From Cytobacillus oceanisediminis 2691 (GTDB lineage Bacteria; Bacillota; Bacilli; Bacillales; Cytobacillaceae): a DNA stretch of 64,000 bases. Where the stretch lies: assembly GCF_000294775.2 (NCBI RefSeq), contig NZ_CP015507.1, forward strand, positions 248,001 to 312,000, given 5' to 3'. The notes below the pieces were generated by a model that was given only the letters and a program-made list of their open reading frames with translations, was not told the origin of the DNA and did no database searches. The first letter of the stretch is position 1, and each line of letters opens with the position of its first letter. A program made the position numbers and the translations under genes. Of this stretch, positions 35,718-45,353 are shown piece by piece.

Positions 35718-36623
35718 ATGGAAGAACTCACAACAAAATCTTGGAAATCTGAAGAGCAGCTAGATGATCTTGCAAGATATAAAAGAAATAAAGAGATTGT
35801 TAAAGGGGTTGTTACCTCTGTAGGAGTAATTAAAGCAAGGGTCCTGGACGCTGACTCTCAAGAGTATGTAAATAAAGAGACTGAAATTGCTTATCTAATG
35901 CTTGAAAACGGGGTAACAGCTTATTGCCCGGCACATGAATTCTCATCACATGAGTTCCGCAGCCTAAATGGATTTGCAGGTACGATGCAGGAGTTCCTCA
36001 TCGACCATCTGGATTTAGAACAAGAAATTTTACTTGTCAGCATAAAAAAGGCAGATGAGATTAAAAGGGCAAAATTTTTAAGCCAACTTGAGGTTTTAGA
36101 AGAAACTGACCAATTGCATGAATTTGTGTTTGATGGAACGATAACTGGTTTTGATAGAAGAACTAGACGAATTTTCGTTCGTGTAAATGGTGTTGATTGC
36201 ACTATGTACCCAGACGATTACAGCTGGGAGCGGGGAAGACGTATTGAAGAACAAATTCACCGCGGAGAAAATATCAAAGTAAAGATTATCCGATTTAACA
36301 AAGAGCGCAATACCATACGTGTCAGCCGTCGTCATACTATGGAAGATCCTTATGAAAAACTAGAATCGTTACAATCCAGAAATGCAATCGCTGGTAAAGT
36401 TTCAGGTGTAGACGCTGTTCACGGCATCTTCATTCAACTGGATGTTGGATTAGAAGTAAAAGGCGTTAAACCTAATTATCTGGAGGAGCCAGTGGTCGGA
36501 GATGTGGTAAGCTGCGCAATTCGAAGCATCGATAAAGAGAATCGGAGAGCCAAAGTTGTCATTACTGGATATCCAAGGGGTAAAAAGAAACGCAGGGACG
36601 TTGGAGCGTTCTTGTTTGAATAA
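35718..36623 (+). CDS. S1-like RNA-binding domain protein
   Basis: 301 aa. At least two S1-type OB folds: FDGTITGFDRRTRRIFVRVNG (in parts, about 137-155) with IKVKIIRFNKERNTIRVSRR, and GKVSGVDAVHGIFIQLDVG with ISSIDKENRRAKVVI-like end (about 230-285). Basic C-terminus. S1 domains bind RNA; in a conjugation operon full of leader terminators it is a candidate antitermination or mRNA factor (inference). Stop codon overlaps the next ATG (TAATG). Confidence 0.72.
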   Translation: MEELTTKSWKSEEQLDDLARYKRNKEIVKGVVTSVGVIKARVLDADSQEYVNKETEIAYLMLENGVTAYCPAHEFSSHEFRSLNGFAGTMQEFLIDHLDLEQEILLVSIKKADEIKRAKFLSQLEVLEETDQLHEFVFDGTITGFDRRTRRIFVRVNGVDCTMYPDDYSWERGRRIEEQIHRGENIKVKIIRFNKERNTIRVSRRHTMEDPYEKLESLQSRNAIAGKVSGVDAVHGIFIQLDVGLEVKGVKPNYLEEPVVGDVVSCAIRSIDKENRRAKVVITGYPRGKKKRRDVGAFLFE

Positions 36624-37579
36624 TGGAAGCTCTTATTCAAGACCAGCCTAACCCAGGAGTAACACAGGAGTATCCATTACTCACAACAAAGAAAGGTGAA
36701 GTGCCTTTATGGGATCACCCCTTCCTTAAAGGCACTAAGGTCTTGCCGAAGAAATACTACCCTTACACTAATTTAGAAAGTGTTGTAGAACATTTTACGA
36801 GGGGTAGGTTAGACGAGAAGGATTTCACACTCTTAAAAGTTCTTGGTGATGCCATTTGTGCAAACGAAAACCAATTACGAAGGTATCTATTGCCTATTAT
36901 GAGTTCTTCTCAAACATCTTTAAGGCTAGACCGCTTGCGCCGAAATGGGTTTGTTGAACGCTGGAAAATACGAATTCACGGAGAAGAGGATGCAGTAAAA
37001 CCACCCGCTCCCTTTACTTTGGGAATGGCCGGATTTAAGCTTTTAAAGCACTATTATAATTCTGATTTCTTTATGGACGCGAATCGTTGGGATTCTTTAG
37101 GTGTTGGTGGAATCAAACGATATGTATCCATGAATGAACTTCGCTGTTTAATGGCGGAAATGAACATCTTAAAAAAATGGAAGTGGAATCCGATCATTGC
37201 CACTAACCATCAAAATAACCGACCATTAGGAGCGGGAATCATAGAGTTTCCCCAGGGTCAAATGAATTTCCTTATTGATCGAGTTCAAGGGACTCAAAAC
37301 TATATTGGGTATTTCAAGGAAAGACTATTCAATTGGAAAAACATTTATGAACACTATGGAAGAATTCCGGTAAGTGAGTTTCCTGATAATACTTCCTATA
37401 TCATAATATTTGCTTCCACCCTTAGCATTGCGAATCATATACATCAAGAACTAATGCTGGATACCTTCCCATTTAATATATGGGTATGTGTCGAAGAGGA
37501 TGTTCTTGAAAGTGGATTTAATACTTCTTTTTACATTCCGAACAAGCAAGACCTAAAACGAATTAGACTTGATTTTTAA
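36623..37579 (+). CDS. Winged-helix plasmid protein, Replic_Relax-like paralogue
   Basis: 318 aa. N-terminal winged-helix region (DFTLLKVLGDAICANENQLRRYL ... RLDRLRRNGFVERWKI) followed by an alpha/beta domain (NRPLGAGIIEFPQGQ) like the second part of replication-relaxation proteins. It is probably a divergent paralogue of the protein at 31423. Translation coupled to the S1-domain gene. Confidence 0.6.
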   Translation: MEALIQDQPNPGVTQEYPLLTTKKGEVPLWDHPFLKGTKVLPKKYYPYTNLESVVEHFTRGRLDEKDFTLLKVLGDAICANENQLRRYLLPIMSSSQTSLRLDRLRRNGFVERWKIRIHGEEDAVKPPAPFTLGMAGFKLLKHYYNSDFFMDANRWDSLGVGGIKRYVSMNELRCLMAEMNILKKWKWNPIIATNHQNNRPLGAGIIEFPQGQMNFLIDRVQGTQNYIGYFKERLFNWKNIYEHYGRIPVSEFPDNTSYIIIFASTLSIANHIHQELMLDTFPFNIWVCVEEDVLESGFNTSFYIPNKQDLKRIRLDF

Positions 37580-38174
37580 GGAGGTGGAGAAAATTAACGA
37601 GGAGCTTTTAGAAGAAACTCACACTCTTGTTACAGCCTTATTTCATCACTGTCTCGATACGTATATGCACTCATTCAGGGTAGGAGATGAATTATATGCT
37701 TTCTCCAACTTCTTAGGATTTAGTAATGCTCAAGAGATTTTTGTGCTGGGGCTTCTCCATGACATAGGTAAGCTTAAAATTCCTTACTCCTTGCTGAATA
37801 AAACTACACCTTTGACTAAAAGTGAATTTGCAGAGATCAAGAACCATGCCGACTACGGTAAAAAAATACTTTATAAGCTTGATGTCTTTCCTCCAGAGTA
37901 TGCAATGTGTGTTAAATATCATCATGAAAACTTTGATGGCAGTGGATATTTTGGAATTGCGGGTAAAGAGATTCCACTTCTTGCTCGGATGATAAGAGTC
38001 ATAGACAGTTACGATACTATGCTGAATGGCAGAATTTATCAGCATACTAAATGTCACGATGTAGTAGTTGACGAATTGTAATCTAATAAGGGGATACTAT
38101 ACGATCCAGATATAGTTGATCGATTTATACAATTTCTTTCTAAGCGATTTACACTGCAAGCTGCTCGAATATAA
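37569..38174 (+). pseudogene. HD-GYP-type phosphodiesterase gene with internal stop
   Basis: The HD motif LLHDIGK and HHENFDGSGYF are clear, but the signature Pro of GYP is Phe. The frame ends in TAA at 38079-38081 after HDVVVDEL, yet the same frame continues with SNKGILYDPDIVDRFIQFLSKRF to 38174, exactly the expected end of an HD-GYP domain. So the gene is either disrupted by a nonsense mutation or makes a truncated product. It likely initiates at ATT (37593, eight bases after AAGGAGG) or at TTG 37569. c-di-GMP hydrolysis would be the ancestral role. Confidence 0.65.
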
Positions 38175-38317
38175 TGGTTGAATTTAGCAAATCGGAGTGA
38201 TACAATGGGACTACAACAACGCAGTTGCTTTATAGCCTTGAAGCAACAGCCTTTCTTAAAGTTTTTTAGTGTGGGCCTTCTAAGAGATTAGGAGGCCTGA
38301 AAAAAACTATAATAAAA
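38175..38317 (+). other. Non-coding gap before tad operon
   Basis: Contains a GTTGCTT/AAGCAAC hairpin (about 38222-38246), an AGGCCT inverted repeat and a TATAAT box (about 38308-38313) directly before the attenuator mini-hairpin. Confidence 0.45.
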
Positions 38318-38389
38318 CGGGAAAAACCCGAAACCTAATTTCCAATCAATACTACATGGTATTGTTGGTGATTACGTTTCGGGTTTTTT
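38318..38389 (+). promoter_or_regulatory. Leader attenuator (CGGGAAAAACCCG type) before tad operon
   Basis: CGGGAAAAACCCG (38318-38330) overlaps the 5' arm of a terminator CCCGAAAC/GTTTCGGG plus six T. Same architecture as 5440-5512 and 46855-46910. Confidence 0.7.
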
Positions 38390-38413
38390 GTTTTTTCCAG
38401 GAGTGATTTTTAA

Positions 38414-39940
38414 ATGCCTAGAAAAGTGCTTATCGCTGTGGGGGATAAATCCTATACAGACATACTGATTAATACGTTTCAGCAACATACAGAGGATTTC
38501 ACCTTATCCTCCCAAGAAGTGCTGCATAGACGTTTCCTTCAAGAAATTGTTGAAATTGAAACCCCAGAAATCTTAATCATACACGATTATTACCTTGAAA
38601 GTGATTATAATCGACAGGAATTGAAAGACAAAGAGCTCATATCATTCCTCAAAGATATGCGTATCCAGTTTGAGGACTCTTTACGTATTGTTTATTTGTG
38701 CGAAAGGCCAAAAGGTGATCCTATCCTTTCAACAATAGTCAGTTTAGGGATTATGGATATTTTCAATACAAATTCATTTGATTTGAGTGTTTTTGTTGAA
38801 CAGCTAAAAGCCAAACCACAATTTTCTAAAGTTGCTAAGTTCCTTTCATCAGAAATCTTTTCAGATACCTCTAAAGTCAAAGAAGTTGAGCACCGCTCCA
38901 GTGAGGAAGAAATAAACGAAAATGAAAGTGAAGCTGATGAAAACCCCAACCATGAAAAGCAAAAGCAAGTCGTCCAAAAGGTAATTGAAAAGAAAGTCGT
39001 TCAAAAAGTCGTTAACAAAACCACTATCAAGAGGGACTACACTTTTCATGTACATAACCATAACGAAAAGATTGTAGGTATTCCTGTAAAAAAGAAATTA
39101 GTGATGATTGGTAGCCCGATTGAACGAAGTGGTAGCACATTTATTTCACATCTTTTGGCAAGGTGCTTAGCGAAAATGGGCGTTTCCACTACCTATGTAG
39201 AATCCCCATTCTCTAAATCGTATACATATGATCGATTTTTCGGGCATTTATATTCGGATGAGTACAAAAGTAAATTCTATCAATTCAGTAAGTACATAGA
39301 TCCAAAGATTAAAAGCATATATGACTGGAGCAAATCAGAAGTAGATATTATTTGCAAACACCCCACTAAAGAGCCGCTTTATCAGGAGGAGGACGTTTCA
39401 TTTGATGCACTTATCAAAGTATTGTTCTCTTCTAACTCGACAGTAACCATAATGGATGTTGGTACTGACTGGCAATACGAACTCTATCAAGATGTATTTG
39501 ACATTGCTGATCATGCTTACTTCATTCTTGAACCTGATATTCCTTTTATCCAGCATTTTGAGGAATCAAGTGAAAAATCAATTGAGTTTCTACAAAAGCA
39601 GCTTCAGTCTGGTAAATCTTCATTGGTAGGAAATCGATTTGATAAAGCTCTAATGAAAAACGAATTGCTTAAGGATCTTTACCTGGAGAAAATGATAACC
39701 CATTTACCTTCTTTTCCAGTAACAGATGTGTTTCAAGCACAGTTCCAGGGATTATTCTTGAATGATACAAAAGATTACGAAAAACAATTGGAATCAAGTT
39801 TGCGGCCGCTTTTGGAAGATATCCTTCCTGGTGATTTTCTTAAGAAACAAAAGAAAGCTACTGGAGTATTTAAGGGGCTCTTTAATAAGAAGATTAGTGT
39901 TGAAAAAGCGGAATCCAAAGGAGAGGAGACAACTGTATGA
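38414..39940 (+). CDS. TadZ/CpaE-like protein of tad operon
   Basis: 508 aa. Receiver-like N-terminus (VLIAVGDKSYTDILINTF), charged linker with repeated VVQKV (about 180-205), then a MinD-like domain whose P-loop reads GSPIERSGSTFISHLLA, lacking the GK lysine. It is a paralogue of the minus-strand protein at 14357-15838. TadZ-like proteins localise Tad pilus machinery at the cell pole. Overlaps the next gene by 4 bases. Confidence 0.65.
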   Translation: MPRKVLIAVGDKSYTDILINTFQQHTEDFTLSSQEVLHRRFLQEIVEIETPEILIIHDYYLESDYNRQELKDKELISFLKDMRIQFEDSLRIVYLCERPKGDPILSTIVSLGIMDIFNTNSFDLSVFVEQLKAKPQFSKVAKFLSSEIFSDTSKVKEVEHRSSEEEINENESEADENPNHEKQKQVVQKVIEKKVVQKVVNKTTIKRDYTFHVHNHNEKIVGIPVKKKLVMIGSPIERSGSTFISHLLARCLAKMGVSTTYVESPFSKSYTYDRFFGHLYSDEYKSKFYQFSKYIDPKIKSIYDWSKSEVDIICKHPTKEPLYQEEDVSFDALIKVLFSSNSTVTIMDVGTDWQYELYQDVFDIADHAYFILEPDIPFIQHFEESSEKSIEFLQKQLQSGKSSLVGNRFDKALMKNELLKDLYLEKMITHLPSFPVTDVFQAQFQGLFLNDTKDYEKQLESSLRPLLEDILPGDFLKKQKKATGVFKGLFNKKISVEKAESKGEETTV

Positions 39941-40701
39941 AGCCGGGAGTCAAAATAGCTTTAGGAATATTCACTTCCGTGGCTACTGCAGGATTTATTT
40001 TTGTATACGATTTTTATATAAAAGATCGTATTGATTCAGCAGAAGTAGTCGTTGTGAAAGCTGGGGAAGAAATTCTTAAGTCTGAAAGTATAACCAAAAA
40101 TAAGTTAGCTATAGAAAGAAGGCCAAAAGAGGCACTAATTGACGATGTGGTACTTGCACAAGATATGGACCAAATAGTGGGGCAGGACTCATCCGTCAAT
40201 ATCGTAGGAAACTCAATGATATCAACTAAAATGATTGATTTTGAACAATTGATTCCCGATGAAACCGAAGGAGAAGCTATTCGCCCTATTACAAAGGAAA
40301 TGATTTATGCTCAACCAGGTTCATTGCGAAGGAAAGACTCTATTGATATATATCTTGTCAATCAGGATGGAACAACGAATCTTATTACCAACGGTGCTCC
40401 CGAAGTTACCTCTGAAACAAAGGAAGAAACAGATTCAAAAGAGGCAGAGTCTAAAGAAAAAGTTGAAATCAATACTTCAGTCAACACTAAGCCATTCCTT
40501 AAAGATGTAAGAGTGGTGTACGTAAAGGATTCCGGCAATAAAGAAGTCGTATCTGCTGCTGAAGGTAACAAAGGCGATAAACGCTTAGATGCTACCTCTA
40601 CCATCAGTGATCTGGAAGTGATATTAAATGAAGAGGACTTTACAAAATTAATGGGTGAGGTACTTGGTAAGGGAGCCCGCTTATATATTACTTACCATTA
40701 A
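39937..40701 (+). CDS. CpaB/RcpC-like (SAF domain) pilus assembly protein
   Basis: 254 aa. N-terminal membrane segment (about 7-27), then a SAF-like stretch (VVVKAGEEILKSESITKNKLAIER), matching CpaB/RcpC family proteins of Tad pilus loci. Gram-positive versions lack the secretin partner. A Lys/Glu-rich insert lies around residues 160-185. Confidence 0.65.
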   Translation: MKPGVKIALGIFTSVATAGFIFVYDFYIKDRIDSAEVVVVKAGEEILKSESITKNKLAIERRPKEALIDDVVLAQDMDQIVGQDSSVNIVGNSMISTKMIDFEQLIPDETEGEAIRPITKEMIYAQPGSLRRKDSIDIYLVNQDGTTNLITNGAPEVTSETKEETDSKEAESKEKVEINTSVNTKPFLKDVRVVYVKDSGNKEVVSAAEGNKGDKRLDATSTISDLEVILNEEDFTKLMGEVLGKGARLYITYH

Positions 40702-40717
40702 AGGAGAGTATTATCCC

Positions 40718-41875
40718 ATGAATCTATTAGTGATATCAAAAAACTCTATCTATAAAGAACGGTTTGAAAAACATGAGGAAATCACGACAGTACTTATAAT
40801 GGACGAAGCAACAAAAACAAATGTTGAAATCAATGCCATTTTATTAGATGGTGAGAGTTTTGATTTAGATAGTTTACAACAAGTTAGAGATCTTTTTCCG
40901 GAGAGTTTAGTCTTTTATAAACCACTTGGAGTAAACAGCGATATTATCATGCGAAATATTACCCGCTTATGTGCTGCCTATAAGGTCAAGGTCTTAAGCG
41001 AATATTCAACAGTGGATCAAGTTGTAGATGAAATTATTAATCAGATTACAAACAAAGATGATTACCTTTCAAAAAGACTTGTCAGTTTTTTCGGTACCCA
41101 TAGCGGGGCGGGTGTTTCAACTACTACCCTAAATCTTGGCCGGTCACTCTCGAATAAGATAGAAGAGAAAGTCCTGGTCCTAAGTTTAAACAGCTGGGAT
41201 CCATCTGATTATTTTTATCACTATAACGGACATTATTTAAATGACTTAAAAGTTGACCTCAAGACCCAAAACTTAACACCAGCAAGGCTTTCAGAAGCGG
41301 TTTCACATCAAAATGGGTTTTATCACCTTGCAGGAAACCGGGATATTAAGATGCAACGGTTTTACCAACCAAATGAAATTGAACATCTTATTAAAGTCGC
41401 TCAGCAACTATTCGATGTGATTTTAATCGATGCCGGTACTCATTTTGATACCGCTCCAACGGTTCAATCCTATATATCTAGCAATTTACGCTTTTTGGTA
41501 ACAAACCAAGAAGAAAAAGGTTATAGAGGTTACTTCCCTTACGTTTTCCAACAACTTATTGAGCCTACTGGTGGTGCGTCAGACGACTTTATGTTGATTA
41601 TTAATCGTTTTCAACCGGCCAACACGCTAATTAATGAAAAGGCATTAGAAGAAGAGCTCGGAATGACCAAGGTAGCCACACTGCCTGATATGGGTGACCT
41701 AGGAGCGATGGCCGCATATCAAAAGAGGCTCCTATATGATGTATCGGATTCTTATTATACAAAAAACTTAGACCTGCTATCGAATTTAATTATTTCTGAA
41801 TGTAGGCTAACCGAAAAAGAGCAGCTTATAGAAGAACGGACTGAGAAAAAGAGATTCTTTTCTTTCTTGAAATAG
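40718..41875 (+). CDS. TadZ/CpaE-like ATPase
   Basis: 385 aa from the ATG at 40718, which has AAGGAG upstream; a longer frame starts in the previous gene. The P-loop GTHSGAGVSTTTLNLG (residues about 126-140) is the deviant type, with Val in place of the lysine. Otherwise MinD-like with VLIDAGTHFD switch region. It is the third TadZ-like protein in the window. Confidence 0.68.
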   Translation: MNLLVISKNSIYKERFEKHEEITTVLIMDEATKTNVEINAILLDGESFDLDSLQQVRDLFPESLVFYKPLGVNSDIIMRNITRLCAAYKVKVLSEYSTVDQVVDEIINQITNKDDYLSKRLVSFFGTHSGAGVSTTTLNLGRSLSNKIEEKVLVLSLNSWDPSDYFYHYNGHYLNDLKVDLKTQNLTPARLSEAVSHQNGFYHLAGNRDIKMQRFYQPNEIEHLIKVAQQLFDVILIDAGTHFDTAPTVQSYISSNLRFLVTNQEEKGYRGYFPYVFQQLIEPTGGASDDFMLIINRFQPANTLINEKALEEELGMTKVATLPDMGDLGAMAAYQKRLLYDVSDSYYTKNLDLLSNLIISECRLTEKEQLIEERTEKKRFFSFLK

Positions 41876-41888
41876 GAGGTGGTTATCG

Positions 41889-43415
41889 TTGAAGCAAATT
41901 GAAATGGAATTGGGAGTCGAAAAAGAATTTAGTTCTTCTGATTGGTTGGCAGAGACCGTTCAAAAAAAAGGGTTAAAAGTGAATTACATTACAACCTTTG
42001 CGAGAAAGAGGTCCTTTAAGGATATCTGCCAAAAGGTCCGGGAGCAACTTAATGACATTATTGTAGATGGGTCCGTTTCAGAATCTAACAGAGAAAAAGG
42101 AAAAGACCTCGATGAAGTACACTACAATGAAAATATTTGGTTGGAACGGCAGCATAAAGCAGTAATTGGTGATGCACAAGCAATGTCTTACTTTATTACG
42201 AAGATCAATGAGGTTTTACAAACAGAGAATATCACCACTAATGAGTATCCTCGCTTTTATGATTCCCTTGCTGAAGCTATCTTTCATGAAGTATGGGGAG
42301 TCAGTATCCTTCACAAATGGGACAAGCTTCCGAATAGTGAAGCGGCCGTCATACGTGGAAAAGAACTTTGGCTTGATATTGATGGTCAATTTAAAAAACA
42401 AATAGAGGAATTTGAAAATGTAGAGGCTGTTGAACGAATAAAAAGGGCTTTTACTATGAGGGTCAAAGATGCGGTTATTAATGAACAAACACCGGAACTT
42501 GAAATAGAAAGAGAAGACGGAAGCCGTATCACTATGATCCAAAAACCAAGAGGGAAAGAAAATTACATCATGTTCCGCCGCTTTGTTGTAAAAAATATGA
42601 GCCTTGAGGAACAAGCTAATTTAGGAACTATTCTTGTTGATGATATTCCCTTGTTTCGTGCATTATCCAGGGTAATGGCTAACACCATTTTTGCCGGCCG
42701 TGTCCGGTCCGCTAAGTCGACTTTTATGAAATCTATGTTGAGAGAACGGGATTCCAGCTATGTTGCTGCTGTTATGGAGAAGCACTTTGAGTTGGATTTA
42801 TCCAAACAATTTAAAGACCGGCTTATCTTTGAAATACAAGCCAAAGAAGGCGATCTCCATCATGCTGTCCCAAGACTGCTAAGAATGGAGCACGACTATA
42901 TCATAGTTGGAGAAATACGAAGTCTTGAAACTGAAGGCTATCTCCAAGCTTGTGAACGTGGGGAAAGGGGAGCATTTTCAACCTATCACCTTACATCTGT
43001 AGAAAATGTGGCACCGCAGATTACCCGACATATCTTAGACGAGTTTCCTAATCGGAACTTTGAAAATGAATTGGAACGAGTAGCGCGTAATATTGACATT
43101 ATTGTAACCATGAGCGCGGATCGAGATAGGAGAAGAAAGCGAGTTATTGGAGTCACCGAAATCATATGGGATGAAGATAAAAGGGCTCACCGAACACAAG
43201 ATTTAGTCAGGTACAGTCCAGTAACAGATAAATATTACTATTCTTCTAATATCACAAAAGATTTATTAACTCTTATGGCAGCTGAAAGTCTAAAAGATAC
43301 AAAAATTCTCATTAAGCATTTAAAAGATAAAGAAAGACAATCACCAATGAAGGATTACTTAAAAATAAAGGATCAAATTATCGATACCCTTTTGGGAGAG
43401 AATCTAGATGGATAG
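41889..43415 (+). CDS. tadA: TadA/CpaF (VirB11-like) secretion ATPase
   Basis: 508 aa, TTG start with AGGAGG six bases upstream. The ATPase core has a Walker A-like GRVRSAKST near residue 270 with Ala in place of the usual Gly before Lys, an Asp-box/Walker B region (DYIIVGEIRSLETEGYLQA) and HLTSVEN, typical of TadA. It powers Tad pilus assembly. The variant P-loop is unusual but the other motifs are complete. Confidence 0.85.
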   Translation: MKQIEMELGVEKEFSSSDWLAETVQKKGLKVNYITTFARKRSFKDICQKVREQLNDIIVDGSVSESNREKGKDLDEVHYNENIWLERQHKAVIGDAQAMSYFITKINEVLQTENITTNEYPRFYDSLAEAIFHEVWGVSILHKWDKLPNSEAAVIRGKELWLDIDGQFKKQIEEFENVEAVERIKRAFTMRVKDAVINEQTPELEIEREDGSRITMIQKPRGKENYIMFRRFVVKNMSLEEQANLGTILVDDIPLFRALSRVMANTIFAGRVRSAKSTFMKSMLRERDSSYVAAVMEKHFELDLSKQFKDRLIFEIQAKEGDLHHAVPRLLRMEHDYIIVGEIRSLETEGYLQACERGERGAFSTYHLTSVENVAPQITRHILDEFPNRNFENELERVARNIDIIVTMSADRDRRRKRVIGVTEIIWDEDKRAHRTQDLVRYSPVTDKYYYSSNITKDLLTLMAAESLKDTKILIKHLKDKERQSPMKDYLKIKDQIIDTLLGENLDG

Positions 43416-44391
43416 CATCTTACACTGGGTATGGCAAATTGGCGTAAATTACTTTCTATATGCAATTCTTCTCTGCCTGTCATTATGGACTGCTAAAACA
43501 ATTATGCTGTCATCAATAAAAACGAAGGTAAATGAGTGGAATTACAAATATAGGATCCGGAAGGTCAAAACGAAAGCTGTTTTGTCTAGGAGTCACGAAT
43601 ACAAAAATCCCCTATTAAAGCATCTTAACCTATTAATAAAAACGACTAGTGAAGAAAGGAATGAAAACAGTGTAGAAATTTTCCTTATTCTTTCAATACT
43701 GTTAGGGGTCTTATCAGGAGTTTTTATCCTATTCGTTTTTGGAGATATTTTTGTATCTGTGACGTTTGGCTTTCTATTACTTTTAATCCCTTATTTATTC
43801 TTAAGGTTAAAACTTAATAAGATACGTTATCTCATGAGTTTGGAATTTCTGAACATAGTTCAAAAGCTTACTCAAAATTACAATGCAATGCATAACGATA
43901 TGTATCATGCTTTATCTGAAACTCAAAAAGATATCAGGAGTCCAGAATTAAGGAAAGTAATCGTTAAGTTAATTTCTGATCTCCAGGTCTCAAGGAATGA
44001 GTATGAACTCCGTGAAAGTGTTCAGGTATTTACTTATACAGCAGGGACAAACTGGTCCAAACGTCTAGGAAGTATTATCTTAAAGGCTTACCTCTATAAC
44101 GAAAAGGTTCTTAATGCCTTAATGGTATTAACAAAGCAGATGGAAGAAACGGAAGAAATGTTAGAAGAAGAAAAATCTCAAACAATGGATTCTGTATACA
44201 ACGGATATTTAACCATTCCGGTTTTTATTGGGTCGCTTATCCTTGGATACTATTCTTCTGGTGCTCAGGATTGGTGGAAACTGCAGTTTGGTAGCCAATG
44301 GACCATCCTATTATTTTCAGTTTGTTTATTAGGCGTTGTTTTCTCAATTATTATTTCGGCATTCCTGAAAAGGCCCAAAAATGACTTATAA
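43408..44391 (+). CDS. tadB: TadB-like pilus membrane protein
   Basis: 327 aa. N-terminal membrane segment, two more around residues 95-135 and two at the C-terminus (about 270-315), with a T2SSF-like cytoplasmic region (LNIVQKLTQNYNAMHNDMYHAL). Overlaps TadA by 8 bases. Forms the inner-membrane platform with TadC. Confidence 0.75.
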   Translation: MDSILHWVWQIGVNYFLYAILLCLSLWTAKTIMLSSIKTKVNEWNYKYRIRKVKTKAVLSRSHEYKNPLLKHLNLLIKTTSEERNENSVEIFLILSILLGVLSGVFILFVFGDIFVSVTFGFLLLLIPYLFLRLKLNKIRYLMSLEFLNIVQKLTQNYNAMHNDMYHALSETQKDIRSPELRKVIVKLISDLQVSRNEYELRESVQVFTYTAGTNWSKRLGSIILKAYLYNEKVLNALMVLTKQMEETEEMLEEEKSQTMDSVYNGYLTIPVFIGSLILGYYSSGAQDWWKLQFGSQWTILLFSVCLLGVVFSIIISAFLKRPKNDL

Positions 44392-44406
44392 GAGGAGTGT
44401 AACCCC

Positions 44407-45321
44407 TTGGCTGAGACTATTTTCTTTAAATATCTTCCATATGTAATGTATACACTCTCTCTTCTTTTATCATGTTTAGCCGGTGTGTTGGTTTATACAG
44501 GATTAAGTTCACAAGCAGAAAGAGTACAAACCCGAATCCGTTTCAGAAATAGCTTAATAAAGAATAAAGAGAAGCTTGTTTCTAGTTCAAAAGAAACTAA
44601 AGCAGAGGAATGGCTAAAGCTTGCTCAGTATCCTTTGGGCATTACTGGTTTAAAATACTATCTTGTTACTTTTGGGTTCATCCTTTTCCTAACTATATAC
44701 TACGTAATTCTTCCGATTCTCATTAATGGAGGAGCACAGAAATTAACAATGGTAGCAGCTGTTATTATTTTATTACTTGCTCTTCTGGCTGTACCAAGCA
44801 ACCCGTATTCTTTGTTTGTTTATTTGATGAAGAGAGTGATCGAATACCACCAAGCCAAAAAGCACGCGGAAGTTTTTATGTTATATGACTTACTGATTAA
44901 TGAGATTGAAATGATGAACATCAGTAGGATCAATACCTATAATATATTGCGAAATATTAAACCCTACTTCGTTGTTTTGGACAAGCCACTCACAAAACTT
45001 CTAACTTCCTGGAGTAACGATGAAGGACCAAAAGCGGCTTTAGAGCAGTTTGAAAAAGAGCTTAATTCAAAAGAATCCCAGGCGCTAATAGGTGTTATAA
45101 AAAGTTTAGATGACTTAGACAGAAAAACCGCTTTGGGACATTTACGCGGAATGCATAATATGTTTGTTCGTTCGCAAATTGAAAATTATAGAAGGAAGAG
45201 AAAAATCACTACTGATTTATTAGGAATTCCTATTAAGATAACTCATTTTTTGATAATCCTGAACTTCCTTGTGGTCATCGTAACAATGGTATCAGTTATA
45301 TTGAAATCTTCCAGAATGTAA
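44407..45321 (+). CDS. tadC: TadC-like pilus membrane protein
   Basis: 304 aa, TTG start with GAGGAG nine bases upstream. Membrane segments at about 10-30, 80-105, 115-135 and 280-300, with a T2SSF-like central region. Partner of TadB. Confidence 0.72.
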   Translation: MAETIFFKYLPYVMYTLSLLLSCLAGVLVYTGLSSQAERVQTRIRFRNSLIKNKEKLVSSSKETKAEEWLKLAQYPLGITGLKYYLVTFGFILFLTIYYVILPILINGGAQKLTMVAAVIILLLALLAVPSNPYSLFVYLMKRVIEYHQAKKHAEVFMLYDLLINEIEMMNISRINTYNILRNIKPYFVVLDKPLTKLLTSWSNDEGPKAALEQFEKELNSKESQALIGVIKSLDDLDRKTALGHLRGMHNMFVRSQIENYRRKRKITTDLLGIPIKITHFLIILNFLVVIVTMVSVILKSSRM

Positions 45322-45353
45322 TAATTCTACATTCCTTTAAGGAGGTGATGTCG

